A DNA stretch of 60,000 bases from Owenia fusiformis (taxonomy: Eukaryota > Annelida > Polychaeta > Sabellida > Oweniidae), in the NCBI GenBank assembly GCA_903813345.2, contig CAIIXF020000007.1, positions 18,341,564 to 18,401,563 of the forward strand, given 5' to 3'. A program made the position numbers and the translations under genes. The notes beneath the pieces are model-generated. The model did not search any database. It was given only the letters and a program-made list of their open reading frames with translations, and was not told the origin of the DNA. Below are positions 1 to 13,600 of this stretch, one piece after another. Within the stretch, counting starts at the first letter, position 1, and every line of letters begins with the position of its first letter.

Positions 1-600
1 TCTGGAAGAGAATTCTTATACTTTTTAAAGTTTGTCTTCTTTTTTGGAGAGTGAGTTACTAACATTTAACTATAAAATCAAGTTATGGGACATATTGATT
101 TAACTTTCAATTTCATTACTAGATGACTCCAATCTGAGTTTATCTCATCGCAAATGGAGGATGGAATTCATTCAATATCAATACCCTTCATCTAGACTAT
201 ATAGAATCCAACTGCCAAATATTTCACCATGCAAACTCACAATTCCAAGATTGTAAGCAACTACAGTACTTGAAATGCAATGTAGTTGTTTAAAATCAGG
301 GAATTAAAAAATTGTCGGTATCTCTCATTTCATAACTTATATATGTTCTACAACAATGTCAAGTTCAAGAAAGCACCATCCAGCAAACAGTTCACATTGA
401 GTGATATTTCCAGATTCAAATTCAACATTGTGTCCTACTGTATCCTGGGGCTCATATATTTGCATGATATAAAATATTTATATATCAACTGGGTTTTTAT
501 TAAAAACAAAAACATACATCATAATAATAATGATGATATTTAAACAAAATTCTTTTTCAATTTCAGACATCGACAATTTTGTCATCATCTATAAAGTACA
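1..600. other. Upstream region of vWA gene A
   Basis: AT-rich DNA with no recognisable coding sequence. A polypyrimidine tract ending in AG at about 566 could be the acceptor of a 5' UTR segment running to the gene A start codon at 601, which would put the true first exon further upstream. Short open frames here look like chance. Confidence 0.4.
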
Positions 601-3600
601 ATGTGTTGTTTCCTGGTAGATTTATTAGCAATCATAGCAGTATTTTCTCTAAGTAAGTATATGATAAATCATTAAAGTGTTTACTCTGTATATAGAATTT
701 TCTTTATGAGACAGAATTACAAATACTTATTACTTTAGGATGTCTTTACAGACCATTTGCTATATTCTCAAATAAACTTAAGAGAGTGTATCCATAAATA
801 TCCATAAAATGTCTCTAAATCTTTATTTCTTATTATTATTATCTGAAACTCTATGCAAGCATTAATATTGTTTATTGTATTGTTATGCCTAATCCAATGA
901 TCAGGTGATGGTTTAATAATTAAATTGAATATAATTTGAAATTTTATATTGACTTCCTAAAGTATTTACTTAAAGAGACTCTATTGAGACTTCTCTGTGG
1001 CATTTTTTCTTTATTCCTTTTTGTTTTGAATTTTTAACACCATAACATTAACTAACTACTCAATATGCAACTTTTCACCACGTAGAATTTTAAAATATTA
1101 AGTTTGAAAATTCCATTTTTATAATGGAGCTCAATGGGAAAAACTACATAATTTGAATTATTTTCAAACGTAGCGGCGCGATTTTGATAAAATTGACAGA
1201 TATAATAAATATTGGTAAGACAAGATGTTTGATGAAAAATGAAGAAAATTCACCGTCCTGGTTACGCAAACTATAGAAAATTCTGAAATAATCATAAAAA
1301 CCTGTAAAAATAGATTGAAGGGGGTGATATTCATTTTTAATGTGCCTTTCACTACTACAGGGTAACCATAATTTTGGTACTGATTTGATTTTTCAATGAA
1401 AATCATTTCTATAGTGTATAGTCAGTTTAAATAATACAATTGCTATATTTCTTTGCTGAACAGTGCAATCATTTATTTATTTATCAATAGTAATGCAAAC
1501 TACATATAATACAGTTAGTAAAATATTAAAATAATTCTATTAAAATTAAAGCATTGAGATGATACTTAAATAATTACATATTATATTGATAGGCATATTA
1601 TATTATAGGATTTAAGCCAATGACTCAATGCATTGTAGATGATTAAATTTAACATATGTCCTGATTCTAGACTATGAACGAGGGTGCATGGTAGTCCGAA
1701 TTTTGCTGTAACTCGAAAAGTAGTTGAGCAATTTTGTTCATATTTGGTATATGAATACTATAAGCATGGCACACTGTCTTATGACTCTTCTGGTAGAAGG
1801 CGGCCATTTTAACTTATTTTACTATAACACGAAAAGTAGTGGAGAGATTTTGTTCATATTTGGTATGTGAATACTATAAGCATGGCACACTGTCTAATGA
1901 CACTTTTGGTAGAAGGCAGTCATTTTGAAAAATGGCCGTCATTTTAACATATTTTACTCTAACTCGAAAATTAGTAGAGCGATTTTGTTCATATTTGATG
2001 CGTGAATACTATAAGCGTGGCACACTGTCTAATGACACTTTTGGTAGAAGGTGGCCATTTTGAAAAATGGCTGCCATTTTTGCTGTATACTTTGTTTGTA
2101 AAAATGCCAGCCATGGCTGTTCGATTGGATTTGCTACACTTTGGTGTTGCTGTTGTCTAGTTGAAGGATGGATGGACGGACAAATGGAGGGGTCTCTATA
2201 GCTTATCCCCTAATCTTCGTTGGATTGAACAATTGTGAATATGGTTTGTTGGACAAATAAAACTGATTGAATGTCTAAAAGCAAATAATGAAGTTAGTGG
2301 TAATTTATTTAAAATCATTAAAATCTCAAACATGATTGCTTTGGTCTAGTCACTTAATTCCTAAATGTCCCGTAATTTGTATCTATATACCTTATTAGAT
2401 GCAGTGAAGGAGTTAAATCATTGGGATATGAATAAATCATGCAAAACATATTTTGTACATATTTCTCATCATTTAGGGTTACCCAGTAGTTTACAAGCTG
2501 ACCTTTGCAAAATATATTTCACTTACTATCCTCATTCGCTATCCCGCCATCTAGTTTCTTTCCAAATTGGCCTGGATTGCCTGGTTTATTGGTTTTAGTG
2601 AACTGTCCATTTCGTCGAACCATCATTTTGCTAAGGTTGTTTGTGATGAATATACAATATTCATTTACATATAACTGTACAGCAACTTTATGCAAGGGAA
2701 GGTAATTGTGTGAGAGCACATAAAGTACACGAAGTATTGACCCACTTGTCTCAGTGAATCTTATAAACAGTGCATAAAGTTTTTTCTATGCAATGATTGG
2801 CTCACAGTTACTTATAGTGTGAGTTATTTTATTTCTATACAGTGTGGAATAGAGTGTATGAACGTTTACAGTTTCAAGCAGGTTTTAGTGTTTTCTGACC
2901 AATGATATATTCAGACTTATTCATTTCACGATTATGTAATACTGACCTACATATCTGTATAGCATATCTTTAAGAGCATAAACATCTTCAATGCAATTAC
3001 AAATATTAAAATAAATGTATTTTTTAAATTGATGGTTTTTTCAATTTTTTTCAATTCAATTCAATTTATTCATTCAAAATTACATCATTCAACATTTCAT
3101 CAATAATATGAATAAAAAGACAATCCAAGGATTAAAAGTAATCATTTACACAAAACATTTCTTCAATTGTTTCAGATAAGAATTATTATGGCAAAGATAA
3201 ATAAATTAGACTTGACTAGTTGCCATATAGATTTGGGGATTTTTTTCACCAATTTCCACATTATGTCTTAAGTTTTAAGCTGTCATGCATACTTCTGAAA
3301 TATTGCAAGGATACATTCTGCATAATTTAACAAGTTATTTTCTTCATATTAATGTTATTGCATTTTTTCAGAGTGCTATACTGCCCTTTTCTTGTCCTGA
3401 TGGGATTGTTTATAAATAAGTTATAAGACAAAAACATTTTCACTCACCCTGTAAAAGAAATTATTTATGTTTGAAGTTTTAATTTTCTTTTAGCAAACGG
3501 GAGCCTGCTAGATATTCTTCCAAAAGGTCTAAAGGCAAAGGTGGAGAAAAACATAAGACTTCCCCCAGTACTAGGTATGTTTGAACACTTAACATTTCCA

Positions 3601-6151
3601 ACACTTTAAGACTCTGATGAAGAGAAACCTCCCAGTCCCAAATATGATCAAGTTTCTCAGAGATGAACTCCACAATGAGTACAATGGAATAAAACTCTCT
3701 ACAGGGAGCACCCGCCAATGTGGTTTAGGAAAGCAATAAAATAGCATATTCACTGAAGCAAGCTGGAATCTAGGGACAGTCTTTTTCTGCATAGAAATAT
3801 CTTCAAGAATGTTCTCTGTTGGTTTATAAAAGCGTAATGTTTTATGTTATATAATACAGTTGATGATGGCTGCCCAAGCAGGTTTACACATGGTTCTCCC
3901 CACAACAATCTATTAGATGACTGTCACTACTATAGGTAAGTTTATTCTTTTGAGGTAAATAAGTCTCTGCTATTAATCATATCTGTCAATAAGATATAAA
4001 ATTGATAGAATCATAACAATTTATTTCAAAGTAGTTCAAAGCTATAGAATCAGTAAGGCAGCTATTAAACTATCAAATAAATATTTCTTCATTTTTTAAT
4101 ATAAAATGAATACCCTCCAACATGGTGACATCACGTTCCACAAAGTCATTTGAAACCCGAGCCTTGAAATGCCAAATATATTACCTGGTGATAAGTGCTC
4201 ATGTACACTTACACTAGTAGCTTTTTAAAAATTAAAACTGATAAAACATAAGGAAAAACACGAGAAATATATAATATGATAGATTTATGAAATCCATTTT
4301 CTACAATAGAAATTGGCATTGAACTTTATATAAACATGTACAAGTATTTGTTGAAATGTATGTTTATTTGAAAAATACATTTGAACTGCAGTTGTAAGCA
4401 GGGGAACTATACAAGGGAGAGATGCCCTGATGGCTTGCGTGTGGACAATAGATTCAAAAATATTTGGACCAAACGTAACAAAGGTCAAATGTCACAACCA
4501 TGTACTGTATATTCCCAAAGGTGTAAATTAACACTTGAAGAAAAAGGAGTATGTAAGTGAAGCATTATATTTATTTATGTAACTTTTTCTGCCTTTCTTT
4601 TCTTGGATTAAGCCTTTTCAAAACATTCTCAGCCAAAAAAATGCTACAATCTATTTTCTACAAAAAAGAACAAAGACACACAGTAATAAATATTGCACTG
4701 ATGAGCAAAATGGCCACAATGAAATTAACCCAGCATGCCCAAAGCCAAATTGGATCTCGAGGAACTAGTTTGCTCTTGTACTTTTAAAATTTCTATAGAT
4801 AAACCATTTTCTCATCCTCCGAACACAGGCCTCCAGAACTCATACCTCCTTCCAATGAAGTGGATGATGTATGGAGCACTGCATTGGGAGGATGCATTTT
4901 CCTGGAATTATATTGCACCCACTCACCTGAATCCTCACCCATCAAGATGTATGTCCAGCAGCACAAGACAATACAATATACTGGTAGCACTTTTTTAAAG
5001 TGCAAAAAGATACTATACAGTGAATACCAAGTACCAAAGCAACTAGCTGACTAAGATCTCACATCTTTTTTTACCATAAGCTGGCTGAAGAAAGTATAAC
5101 TACAATTTCAATTGTAATTTCAGGGGACCTTAATACAGAAATCTGTGGCATAGATGTTATATGGACCATAGATATCAGCTGTTCAATAGAACTTGGAGAT
5201 AAACTCAAAGTAAAGAGTTTCATACGAGGTGTTATGAGAAAGCTGCCTATTAGACCTGGATTTATGCAAGTCGGTGGCCTGACATTCTCCAGAGACATCG
5301 CACATATTGGATATTTGGGACAATATAAAAATCCAACAATTGTAAGATTTCAAAATTTTCGTTTTTTTCCATGTAAAGCAAAACTGCGCTTTGGGGACAT
5401 ATGTATCCAATTTCTTCTTTCCATTATCTCAGTTAAAAATTTATAGAAATATCAAAGAGGATTTGTTCCCAGGAAATAAGCCCAAAATTCAAGATTCTAA
5501 TATTAAAGTGAACAATTTGAATTCAAATTTTGTATCACGACATGCCCATATATGGGACAGAATATGGATGTTGCACTCTGGGAGCCAATCCTCCTTGTAG
5601 AAGTATCATAGACTTAAAATGTCCATGAGAATACGACCATTTTTAGACTCGGCAAAAGTTCAAGAACTATACAGTCGTGCCAGAATCGTGTGGAACAGCT
5701 ACATATGATGCTCTAGAAACTGCCAGAACCATTTACCTCAGCACAGACAAAGGAAGACGTGAAGACAAAAAGGTCAGTGAGAGTTCAGAATCAAAAATAT
5801 GTAATGAATATGAGAAAATAACTCCATCTGCTTGCAATTACCAGTACAGTACCAACATAAAATATTTATTCCTTCATCTTACAGGCTGTTCTTCTGATGG
5901 TCACTGATGGTTTCACTCATCCAGCATCTCGCCAGAATGAAACATTTCATCAAGCTGAGCTTCTACACAAGATTCCTGGTCTTGAAACATTTGTGATTGG
6001 TCTACCAAATATAAAACGCGAGGGACTAGAAGGAACAGAGGAATGGGTGGCTATTGCAAGCAAACCAGAAAATGTTTTCTACCTAAAAACATTTGATGAA
6101 TTAAAAGATATTATGAACACTATCATTCGTAAATCTTGCGAAACACTGTAA
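601..6151 (+). CDS. Secreted cysteine-rich/vWA-domain protein, diverged paralogue A (8 exons)
   Basis: Exons inferred: 601-652, 3494-3574, 3860-3935, 4392-4552, 4861-4983, 5124-5341, 5647-5772 and 5885-6151, giving about 367 residues with continuous phase at every junction. Exon 1 encodes a hydrophobic signal peptide (starts MCCFLVDLL). A basic linker follows, then a cysteine domain with the HYYSCKQG...RCPDG pattern of peritrophin-A-like chitin-binding modules, then a C-terminal vWA domain. The MIDAS is complete: DISCS, TAT before YDA, and VTDG. Exons 6 and 7 (218 and 126 nt) match the lengths of the equivalent exons in B-D exactly. It differs from B-D in three ways: the cysteine domain is split by an extra phase-2 intron, the final intron is absent, and one domain cysteine is missing (FKN where B-D have FVC). 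Exon 5 and its GTAGCA donor are the weakest part. An AATAAA signal lies at 6179-6184. Role is inferred as extracellular matrix, shell or plasma protein; the family was not named more exactly. Confidence 0.75.
1680..2185 (+). repeat. Interspersed repeat with 'GGCCATTTTGAAAAATGG' tandem units
   Basis: Three or so diverged units of about 140 bp contain 'CTCGAAAAGTAGTGGAGCG', 'TTTGTTCATATTTGGTATG' and 'GGCACACTGTCTAATGACAC'. The same units occur at 54.6-55.4 kb and, inverted, in intron 5 of genes B, C and D. A conserved tail (ATGCCAGCCATGGCTGTTCGAT...) ends the copy. It lies in intron 1 of gene A. Confidence 0.8.
3035..3135 (-). repeat. Possible LINE 3' end
   Basis: Read on the minus strand, the segment ends in AATAAA followed by (TTGAA)n-like repeats, the usual tail of several non-LTR retrotransposon families. 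No reverse transcriptase is left. It lies in intron 1 of gene A. Confidence 0.35.
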
Positions 6152-7601
6152 TCTACCATCCTTCTATACATTGTGTACAATAAATGAATACTTTAATATA
6201 AAATTAGTATAGCTTCATTACACATCATTAGCAAATCACCAAATGGTTGCAATTACAAAAGTGTAACATTTTGTTAGAAACGCTGAAATTGAACCTCAAA
6301 TTCCAAATAGTGATGGCTGTCAGTAAAAATGGAGACTTACACTGTTTTTTCCATTTCTTAATCACTATTGCATGCTGTATGGGATTCACTTTGGTCTGGA
6401 GAAATCTTGGTATTATGGTATTTTTCTGTATATCTCATAATCATAATTACCTATGATTAGCGTAATATTTTTAAATTAGATATTTGCATGCTAGAATACC
6501 TATCATAGTTCATAGTCGAAATATCTTTATTATTAAGGTAGCTAGTTCTGCACAAAAAATTGCCATCAAAATTCAATTTACGAATCAACAGAATTTGAAA
6601 TATTTGACAAATATTAAATCATGAAAGGAACTGTTTCATGAATTATTAATCATTGTTATCCAATAAGAGCATTGTTTTGATAATGCCAAGCATGACTAAT
6701 GACTAATCAGTTCTGAAATTTCAAACCAAAAACATGCTTGAAAATTTCAAATTAATCGACAAACTGATCAGAATATAGCCATAAGGGACATGAAACATCT
6801 AGAAAATCTGATGCATGTCAGAATGAAAGAACTAAGAATTATGAAGTTGGTTTGAACTTCGATTTACCCAATCAAACAGTGTGTTGATTCTGTCTAATAG
6901 CAAAATAATATTTCATAGGATGTTTTATGACCAATCTTGATGGGACATGACAACATAAAATTGATCATACATCATATTTCATCAAGATTAGCTTTATAAG
7001 CAGAAATGGCATTGGTCCTTTCTTTTATTGGGTTATACAGCAAGGCAATCATTTATTGACTGAAACTATAAGAAAAGAGAGAGCATATAGGTAAGTAAAA
7101 AAATTGACAAAAAGATAAATTAACAATGAAGCACATCAAATCCCAAAAATTCAACCAAGAAATGTTTTTCCATACCACTGGCTGTTTCTAATCATTTGAT
7201 TGCTTTGAATTAAAACATCTTTGTAAGGATCTAACTATAAACACATTTAAGCATATTTTTCTTCAAAATGACACTAAATAAGTCCAATAGTTTAAAGGTT
7301 CTTTTCATGTTAAAACCTTTTTTGTGATATTTGTTCTAGCTAGTTGGGCAAGCTTTGATCTGAGATTTAACTTTAACTTTGCATTTTTAATTTGAGAAAA
7401 AGAGGTGTTTTATGCAGTTTATAAACAGTTCTATGCAGTTTATATTAGATTTGATAAAATATTAATTATCACATAACAAAGCATCAAATCAAAGGTGATT
7501 TTTAATGTTTATAGTTTGCATCAAGCAATTGTTAGATCCTTTAAAAACATGTATAAGTCAATTTGCTTTTCTATCACTAGGGTCTAGCAGCTTCCCCAGA
7601 G
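6152..7601. promoter_or_regulatory. Intergenic region A-B with conserved 5' block of gene B
   Basis: The 3' end of gene A is followed at about 6530 by the start of the first 8-kb duplication unit (TTATTAAGGTAG...). The block at 6900-7100 is repeated before C (15660-15870) and D (23110-23325) and ends in a GTAAGT donor at 7091. It is probably a 5' UTR exon spliced to the acceptor at 7580 in front of the ATG. In B the open frame present in C and D is broken by a TGA (GGGACATGACAAC). Confidence 0.5.
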
Positions 7602-10600
7602 ATGTATTTCACAGTCTTCTTCCTCATGCTTCTTGGAACAGGTGATTTTACATTAGACTTTAGAATTTCAGAATATGTAAACTATATTACATAATTCTCG
7701 TTTTAAGGTTTTCAAACCAGTAAAAAAACACAGCTGTGCAGACATTCTTTTAAGGCTCTATATAACGTTTAAACCACTTTGGCTTATATTATAGTACATG
7801 TTCATATATGTAAAGTATTTAAATATGCTTTATAAAAGTTGAGCATAAAATCATAAATTAAATCGTTGACTTAATTTCAAAAGTCAAATTTTTCAAAAAA
7901 ATGTCTCAAAGGGTTTACGAAAAAAAAAAAGTAATATATTATGAATGATTAGACTTAATTTCAAACATTACACAGGCTTTTAAAAGGAATCCCTTTTCCA
8001 ACAGATGGTATATATCTTAATAAGTACCAAATCTCACAGCTACAACAAATGTTATTTTCAATCCATGTATGTTTTATTCAAATATTTAGGTTACTTTTTT
8101 AATTGAATGGCCTAATCTAACAACCCCAACATTATTTTCCAGCATGGTGTAGATTATCTGGACCAAAAGGACGAAAAGGAAAAGATGCCAATGATGATAT
8201 ACGGCTAAGTATGAAATTATATTATACGATGAAATATTTTTTTTGAGTAAGTTTCTCAAACTTTTGACTGAGTATCAAGATATTATACACTGTTTAAGGA
8301 TTTACATACATTATACATACAGTATATATGTATAATACATGCATATTACAATCCTAGCAAATCATATGTTTCATGCCCATAGATCAGACAAAATGGATAG
8401 AGGGGGAGTAGGTAATTTCTGCAAGAAAATTCAACAAAACTGAAAAATTTCACCTCCATTCACTCCCCCTTTATCTAATTTCAATAGAGTAAGATAACAT
8501 ATTGATTGGAATATTATTAATATACTTGTATGTTTGCAAATATTTTATATATCTAATTCTTGATTGAAGAAGCCATCACAGTGCTGAGTGGCAATTCCAC
8601 TTAACATAGATTTTACTATACAGTATACTGTACATAATATTTTGTCAGAGGGATATTGTCCAACAACATATATTGCGGGTGACCCTAATGTCCCCATCAC
8701 CTATGACATCGATCCCTGCAATGCTACATTACCACAAACTCCACAATGCTACTTCTATCAATGCGAACGTGGGGAGTATGAAAAGTTCCGCTGTCCTGAT
8801 GGACTTGGAGTTAGTTCAGATTTTGTTTGTCAATACAAGAAGAAAGGAACGGGTTCAAATGTCAATCCATGTACAGTCCCATTTAAGGACTGTACAATGT
8901 CACTGGAAGAAAAGGGTCTCAGTAAGTATGATTATAATCCTATGTCTTTTTTATTTCCTATTTTGTTTTGTTTTTATATTTATTATATATAATTCTGTTA
9001 TAATTAAGTTGTTAAAACAAACTTGGTTGCTAATTAAACAATACAAATTATAAATAGTACCATGGGTACTGGACATATAAGAGGAGATCAGAGATGCCCT
9101 TAACTTCAATATATCTTTATGTAGAGATATGCACCCCCTGGTATGAGTGTGGACAATATTTCGAAGCTCTGATGAAATGTGTGGACAAAGCCCAGCAAAA
9201 TGGTATCGTATTAATACCTCGCTAATTATAATAACAATATTCTTCGTATATTCCTAACGCACTTAGCAAGTAAATTCGCTATAACCACAACCAAATGAGA
9301 GTAAACTATTAGTAAGAACAAAAAATTGCGCATAAACCAATAAATTGTTGATATCTTGTAAGTTAAAGTTACAAAACCATGTTAGTTTTTGAAAATTCAG
9401 AATGTTTTCACTGCTCGTAGGATTATCTCACATATGCTTTAGTTAGATATTCGTAAGATGTGTAAAGCTTAGCATCATACATCACTAACATTTGAAATTA
9501 TTAAGTTATATCCCTTCAAACATTTTAAAGTCCAACTAATATAATTTTTTAACGCATTTATTCGTGTGGACAATGTAGGGATGCAATATTACCTTGGTCT
9601 TGTTAATAATAGTATGCAAGAACGTATGAATAGCAATGATTTTAAACATTTTCAACCCATGTTTGCTGTCCACAGGGCTATCAATTGAATCGTCGGTTAA
9701 AGATGTAATAAAATGGCAATCATAATATGTTCTTAGCTAGTATTTAGCAAAACTCACGATACAACTAGATTGTGATATTTTTACTACAAAGCTAGACAAT
9801 TTCCCCGCAAAACTATTTCGAAGAGGAACTGTTCATCTGAAATGTTGTTATTTTTGTGTAGTTTTTTAAGTCATGTCACCATGGCAGTTTTGACGGGCCA
9901 TAAATCCAAGTTATTCTTGAGCCAAATCTGAATATTGCTGTCGAAAACTACTTGAAAAGTTAAATTGATCATGGATACATGTCCCTATGTAGTATTCAAT
10001 CGTTGAATATATTTATGATAATCAACCTACCTCTAATCTTATCTCATTATTTTCCATGAATGAAAACTCATTGGTACTAAGGTCATTGTTGAAGCCACGT
10101 CGGCATTTGTGCATGATTACCTCCTTTGTGTTTTGGGTGACAAATATCAGATGTTTTTGACATGACATCCATGGTGATTTAATTTTAAAGATTATAATTC
10201 CGGGTTATATTCCCTTGATAAACTAACATAATACACAGTCTTGTACATGTTATTTTGGAGATTTCAAAGGATAAAGTTCACACAGATATCATAAATTAAT
10301 TTTATTGAATTTTCATACAGCATGTCTAAAAACTTATATAGAAAAGTAAAAGGAATTTAAAAGTATGCCAAACATTATCTGTGCGTCCTCATCCCTAAAT
10401 ATGAACATATTATATCCTAATTGTGTGTCAAAATACCACCCCTCGATGTGAGGACCTTTCGTAAAATCACTGCTGCTGAGATGTATGATTTATATATGGA
10501 TGCGCTTGCACATGATTATATCACAACATTGTCCATACGCGAAAAATATAGACAAATCACTCAAAAATTCCAACAGTTACATATACATGTATTTGGGAAT

Positions 10601-13600
10601 ATAAGCGATGGGTTATTACAGGTACCATCATGGGACGTTCCTGGGAGCTCTTTACTTTCCTTAAACACTAGGAAAGAAGGAGAATTCCAAAACATACCGA
10701 AAATTATCTCAAATTTTTTGAAGAGTCGCATTTAACTTTCAATTTCATAATAATTACAAAATAAGTTGACCATGTCTAGGGTTCATGGAAACTATAGGTG
10801 TTCATTGACATACCGTCCAAACATTTGGCATTACAAAGTGTTCAAATATGAAATATAAACATACCTTCCCTCTAAGACCTTCATTTTGCTGGGCTTTGTC
10901 CACACATTTCATCAGAGCTTCGAAAAATTGTCCACACTCAAACCAGGGGGTGATATGTAGACCCTCATTTTTCGCAGGTCTATGAACAACACATCTATCA
11001 TCACTGATAAGCTCTGATTGCTTGAAGTCATTTATTGATCTTGTTGCCAAGCAACAAAATGGATGAATCAAAATGTTCTATAAAGATCTGAACAATAAAC
11101 GTTATTTTGTTGCACAGTTAATCAATATTATGCATTTGTCTACTTTAAAATCATGATGCTTCAACTTCATTTAACTTCCATATTATGACACATTGATATA
11201 TGAACAAGGTGATACTCAAAAACACCCATGACCAGTCATGGGGTCTATTTCTCGAAAATTAGTAAAGTTACTAATTAGTTACGAGGTTTCGCGAAAGTTT
11301 ATAACTTTTTCGTAAGTTTACTGATGATGCAGTTCCAACAAAACTATATAAATGCGAGAGTCATCTTAGCATGTGAGAATATAGTCCATAACTGTTATCA
11401 ACAAAAGTAAGTAAGTCAAAGAGACTTAGGGAAGACTTACAAGACTTGCAGAGGTGTACCTAAAGTTATGATAAAAATCACACTTGACGTCGTTGTTTAG
11501 TAACTATGAGAAAAAAGTTGCTAGTATTCGCAAAAATACAAACTTTCGAGAAATAAACCCCTGGTGGTGTTCAGATCAGACAATTCTACTATTATGTATG
11601 TATGTATTTTATTGTTCTGATTAATGTAGACACTAGATTTCATTAAAACATTATGTTTCATGGAAATTTGATAATTTACAGATGACCGGGAAATTGATGT
11701 ATGTGGAATTGACCTTGTAATTGCTGTTGATGTCAGCTGTTCTGTTGAATCTGTCGACAAAATTATAATGAAACAGTTTATAACTAGAGTATTGAAGAAG
11801 CTACCAATAAAACCAGGACAAACACAAGTTGCTGGATACACATTCTCAAAGGAGTTGAAACATATAACATTCTTGAATGAATTCAATATTAAAAAAGAGG
11901 TAAAGTATCACTTTGACTAAAAAAAGTCCAATACTACTTGGCCAAATCCCAACTAGACAACAGCAACGCCAAAGCGTAGTAAATCCCATCGAACAGCCGT
12001 GGCTGGCATTTTTACAAACAAAGAATATAGCTCACTATAGCCAAATTGTCATCAGAAAATGTAATATGATTCTAAGTAGGCACATATAAACTTTCAACAA
12101 AACGCACACAGGTACATGTCAATAGCAGCCATTTTTCAAAATGACCGCCTAGTTGCCAAAATGTCAAAAGACAGTGTGCCATGCTTGTAGTATTCACATA
12201 TCAAATATGAACAAAATTGCTCCACTACTTTTCGAGTTACAGTTTTTGGTGGCCATTATTCAAAAGTGTCACTAGACAGTGTGCCATGCCAATAGTATTC
12301 AAATACCAAATATGAACAAAATCGCTCCATTACTTTTCGAGTTACAGCAACAATCGTAAAATAGCCTGTAAAGGCCACCATTCTTCAAGATGGCTGCCAT
12401 GTGCTTCTTTGATATCTACATTTCTAGCTAAATTAATGTCCTATATAACCTTTTTATATTTGAAACATATTGCTATTACAATTCTACATATTGAACCTAA
12501 TTCACTTTAAAATCGGCACTAAAATGGCCACCATTTTTAAATGAAAGCCATTTTGATAATCTGCTTTCGAGCAGAACTTCTACCCCCATAGGGTATGTAT
12601 GTACAAAAAATATGAACAAAATTATTTTTCCTGTTGAAAATACACCCTAGATATTTGTAATCTTCAACACATGCAATCACTTCAATATTGAATTTAAAAG
12701 TTTCACCTGATTTAGTGTAAAAATAATAGCTTTTGTTTTAACTGTGTTGACAACAAGATGATAGTTTTAGAAAAAAATCAAAGAGAGAGTCTAGCATAGA
12801 TTGTGCCCCAGATTTAGAGTTAGCTATCAATACGAAATCATCTACCAAAAGTAGTATGTTACATGGACAGATTCTTATTCCTTTAGGTGATTGAACGTTT
12901 TGAGAAATATTCTATTGATGGCAAACCCTGTGGAACTGCAACATATGATGCTATAGAACAAGCTAGAAATGTTTACTTTACTGAGGCAAATGGAAGAAGA
13001 AAAAACAAAAAGGTATGACTCCTTATTATCAATATTAAAGGAAATACACTAGACAAGGTTAGGACCCTCATTGAATTCTTGATTTTTCCACAAAATATGG
13101 TTGCTGCAATCTAGTAAAGTGTTTCACATCACAAAATGTTACCTAATTGCAGGGAATCTTCTTAATGATGTCTGATGGATTTACGAATCCCCCAAATCGA
13201 GTAAATGACACCCTAGCACAAATTGATAAATTCAAAGAAGAGTACCCAAATGTGAGACGATGTGTAATAGGTCTAGACAATATTAGGTAAGTAGTAATTT
13301 ACTGATACATGTATATCAAAATCAGTTTTCATAATAAGAAATACTTCACAATGAAATATTTGCAATCTACTATTTAAATACCTTTGATTTCTATGTGATA
13401 AAGGCATACATTTTTGATATCTCAAAATTTTCAAGTACAGTAAAACCTGTGTATATTGAACATTTTGGCAAGAAAAAATGATCAGTGTTGGAGGTGTTCA
13501 CTACAGAGAAGGTAATATATACAGAAGTCAGTAGAGTATGTGTGAAGGAAGGTTGTCCACTAGAGAGAGATATTCACTAGGACAGGTTTTACTATATTTT

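Noticed and set aside
8922-9053. Readthrough of exon 3 into the intron in B, C and D
   Set aside because: A GTAAGT donor ends the exon and the following residues are low-complexity translation of an AT-rich intron.
11521-11886. Antisense open frames over exon 5 of B, C and D
   Set aside because: Mirror frames of the conserved vWA exon; no splice logic or homology on that strand.
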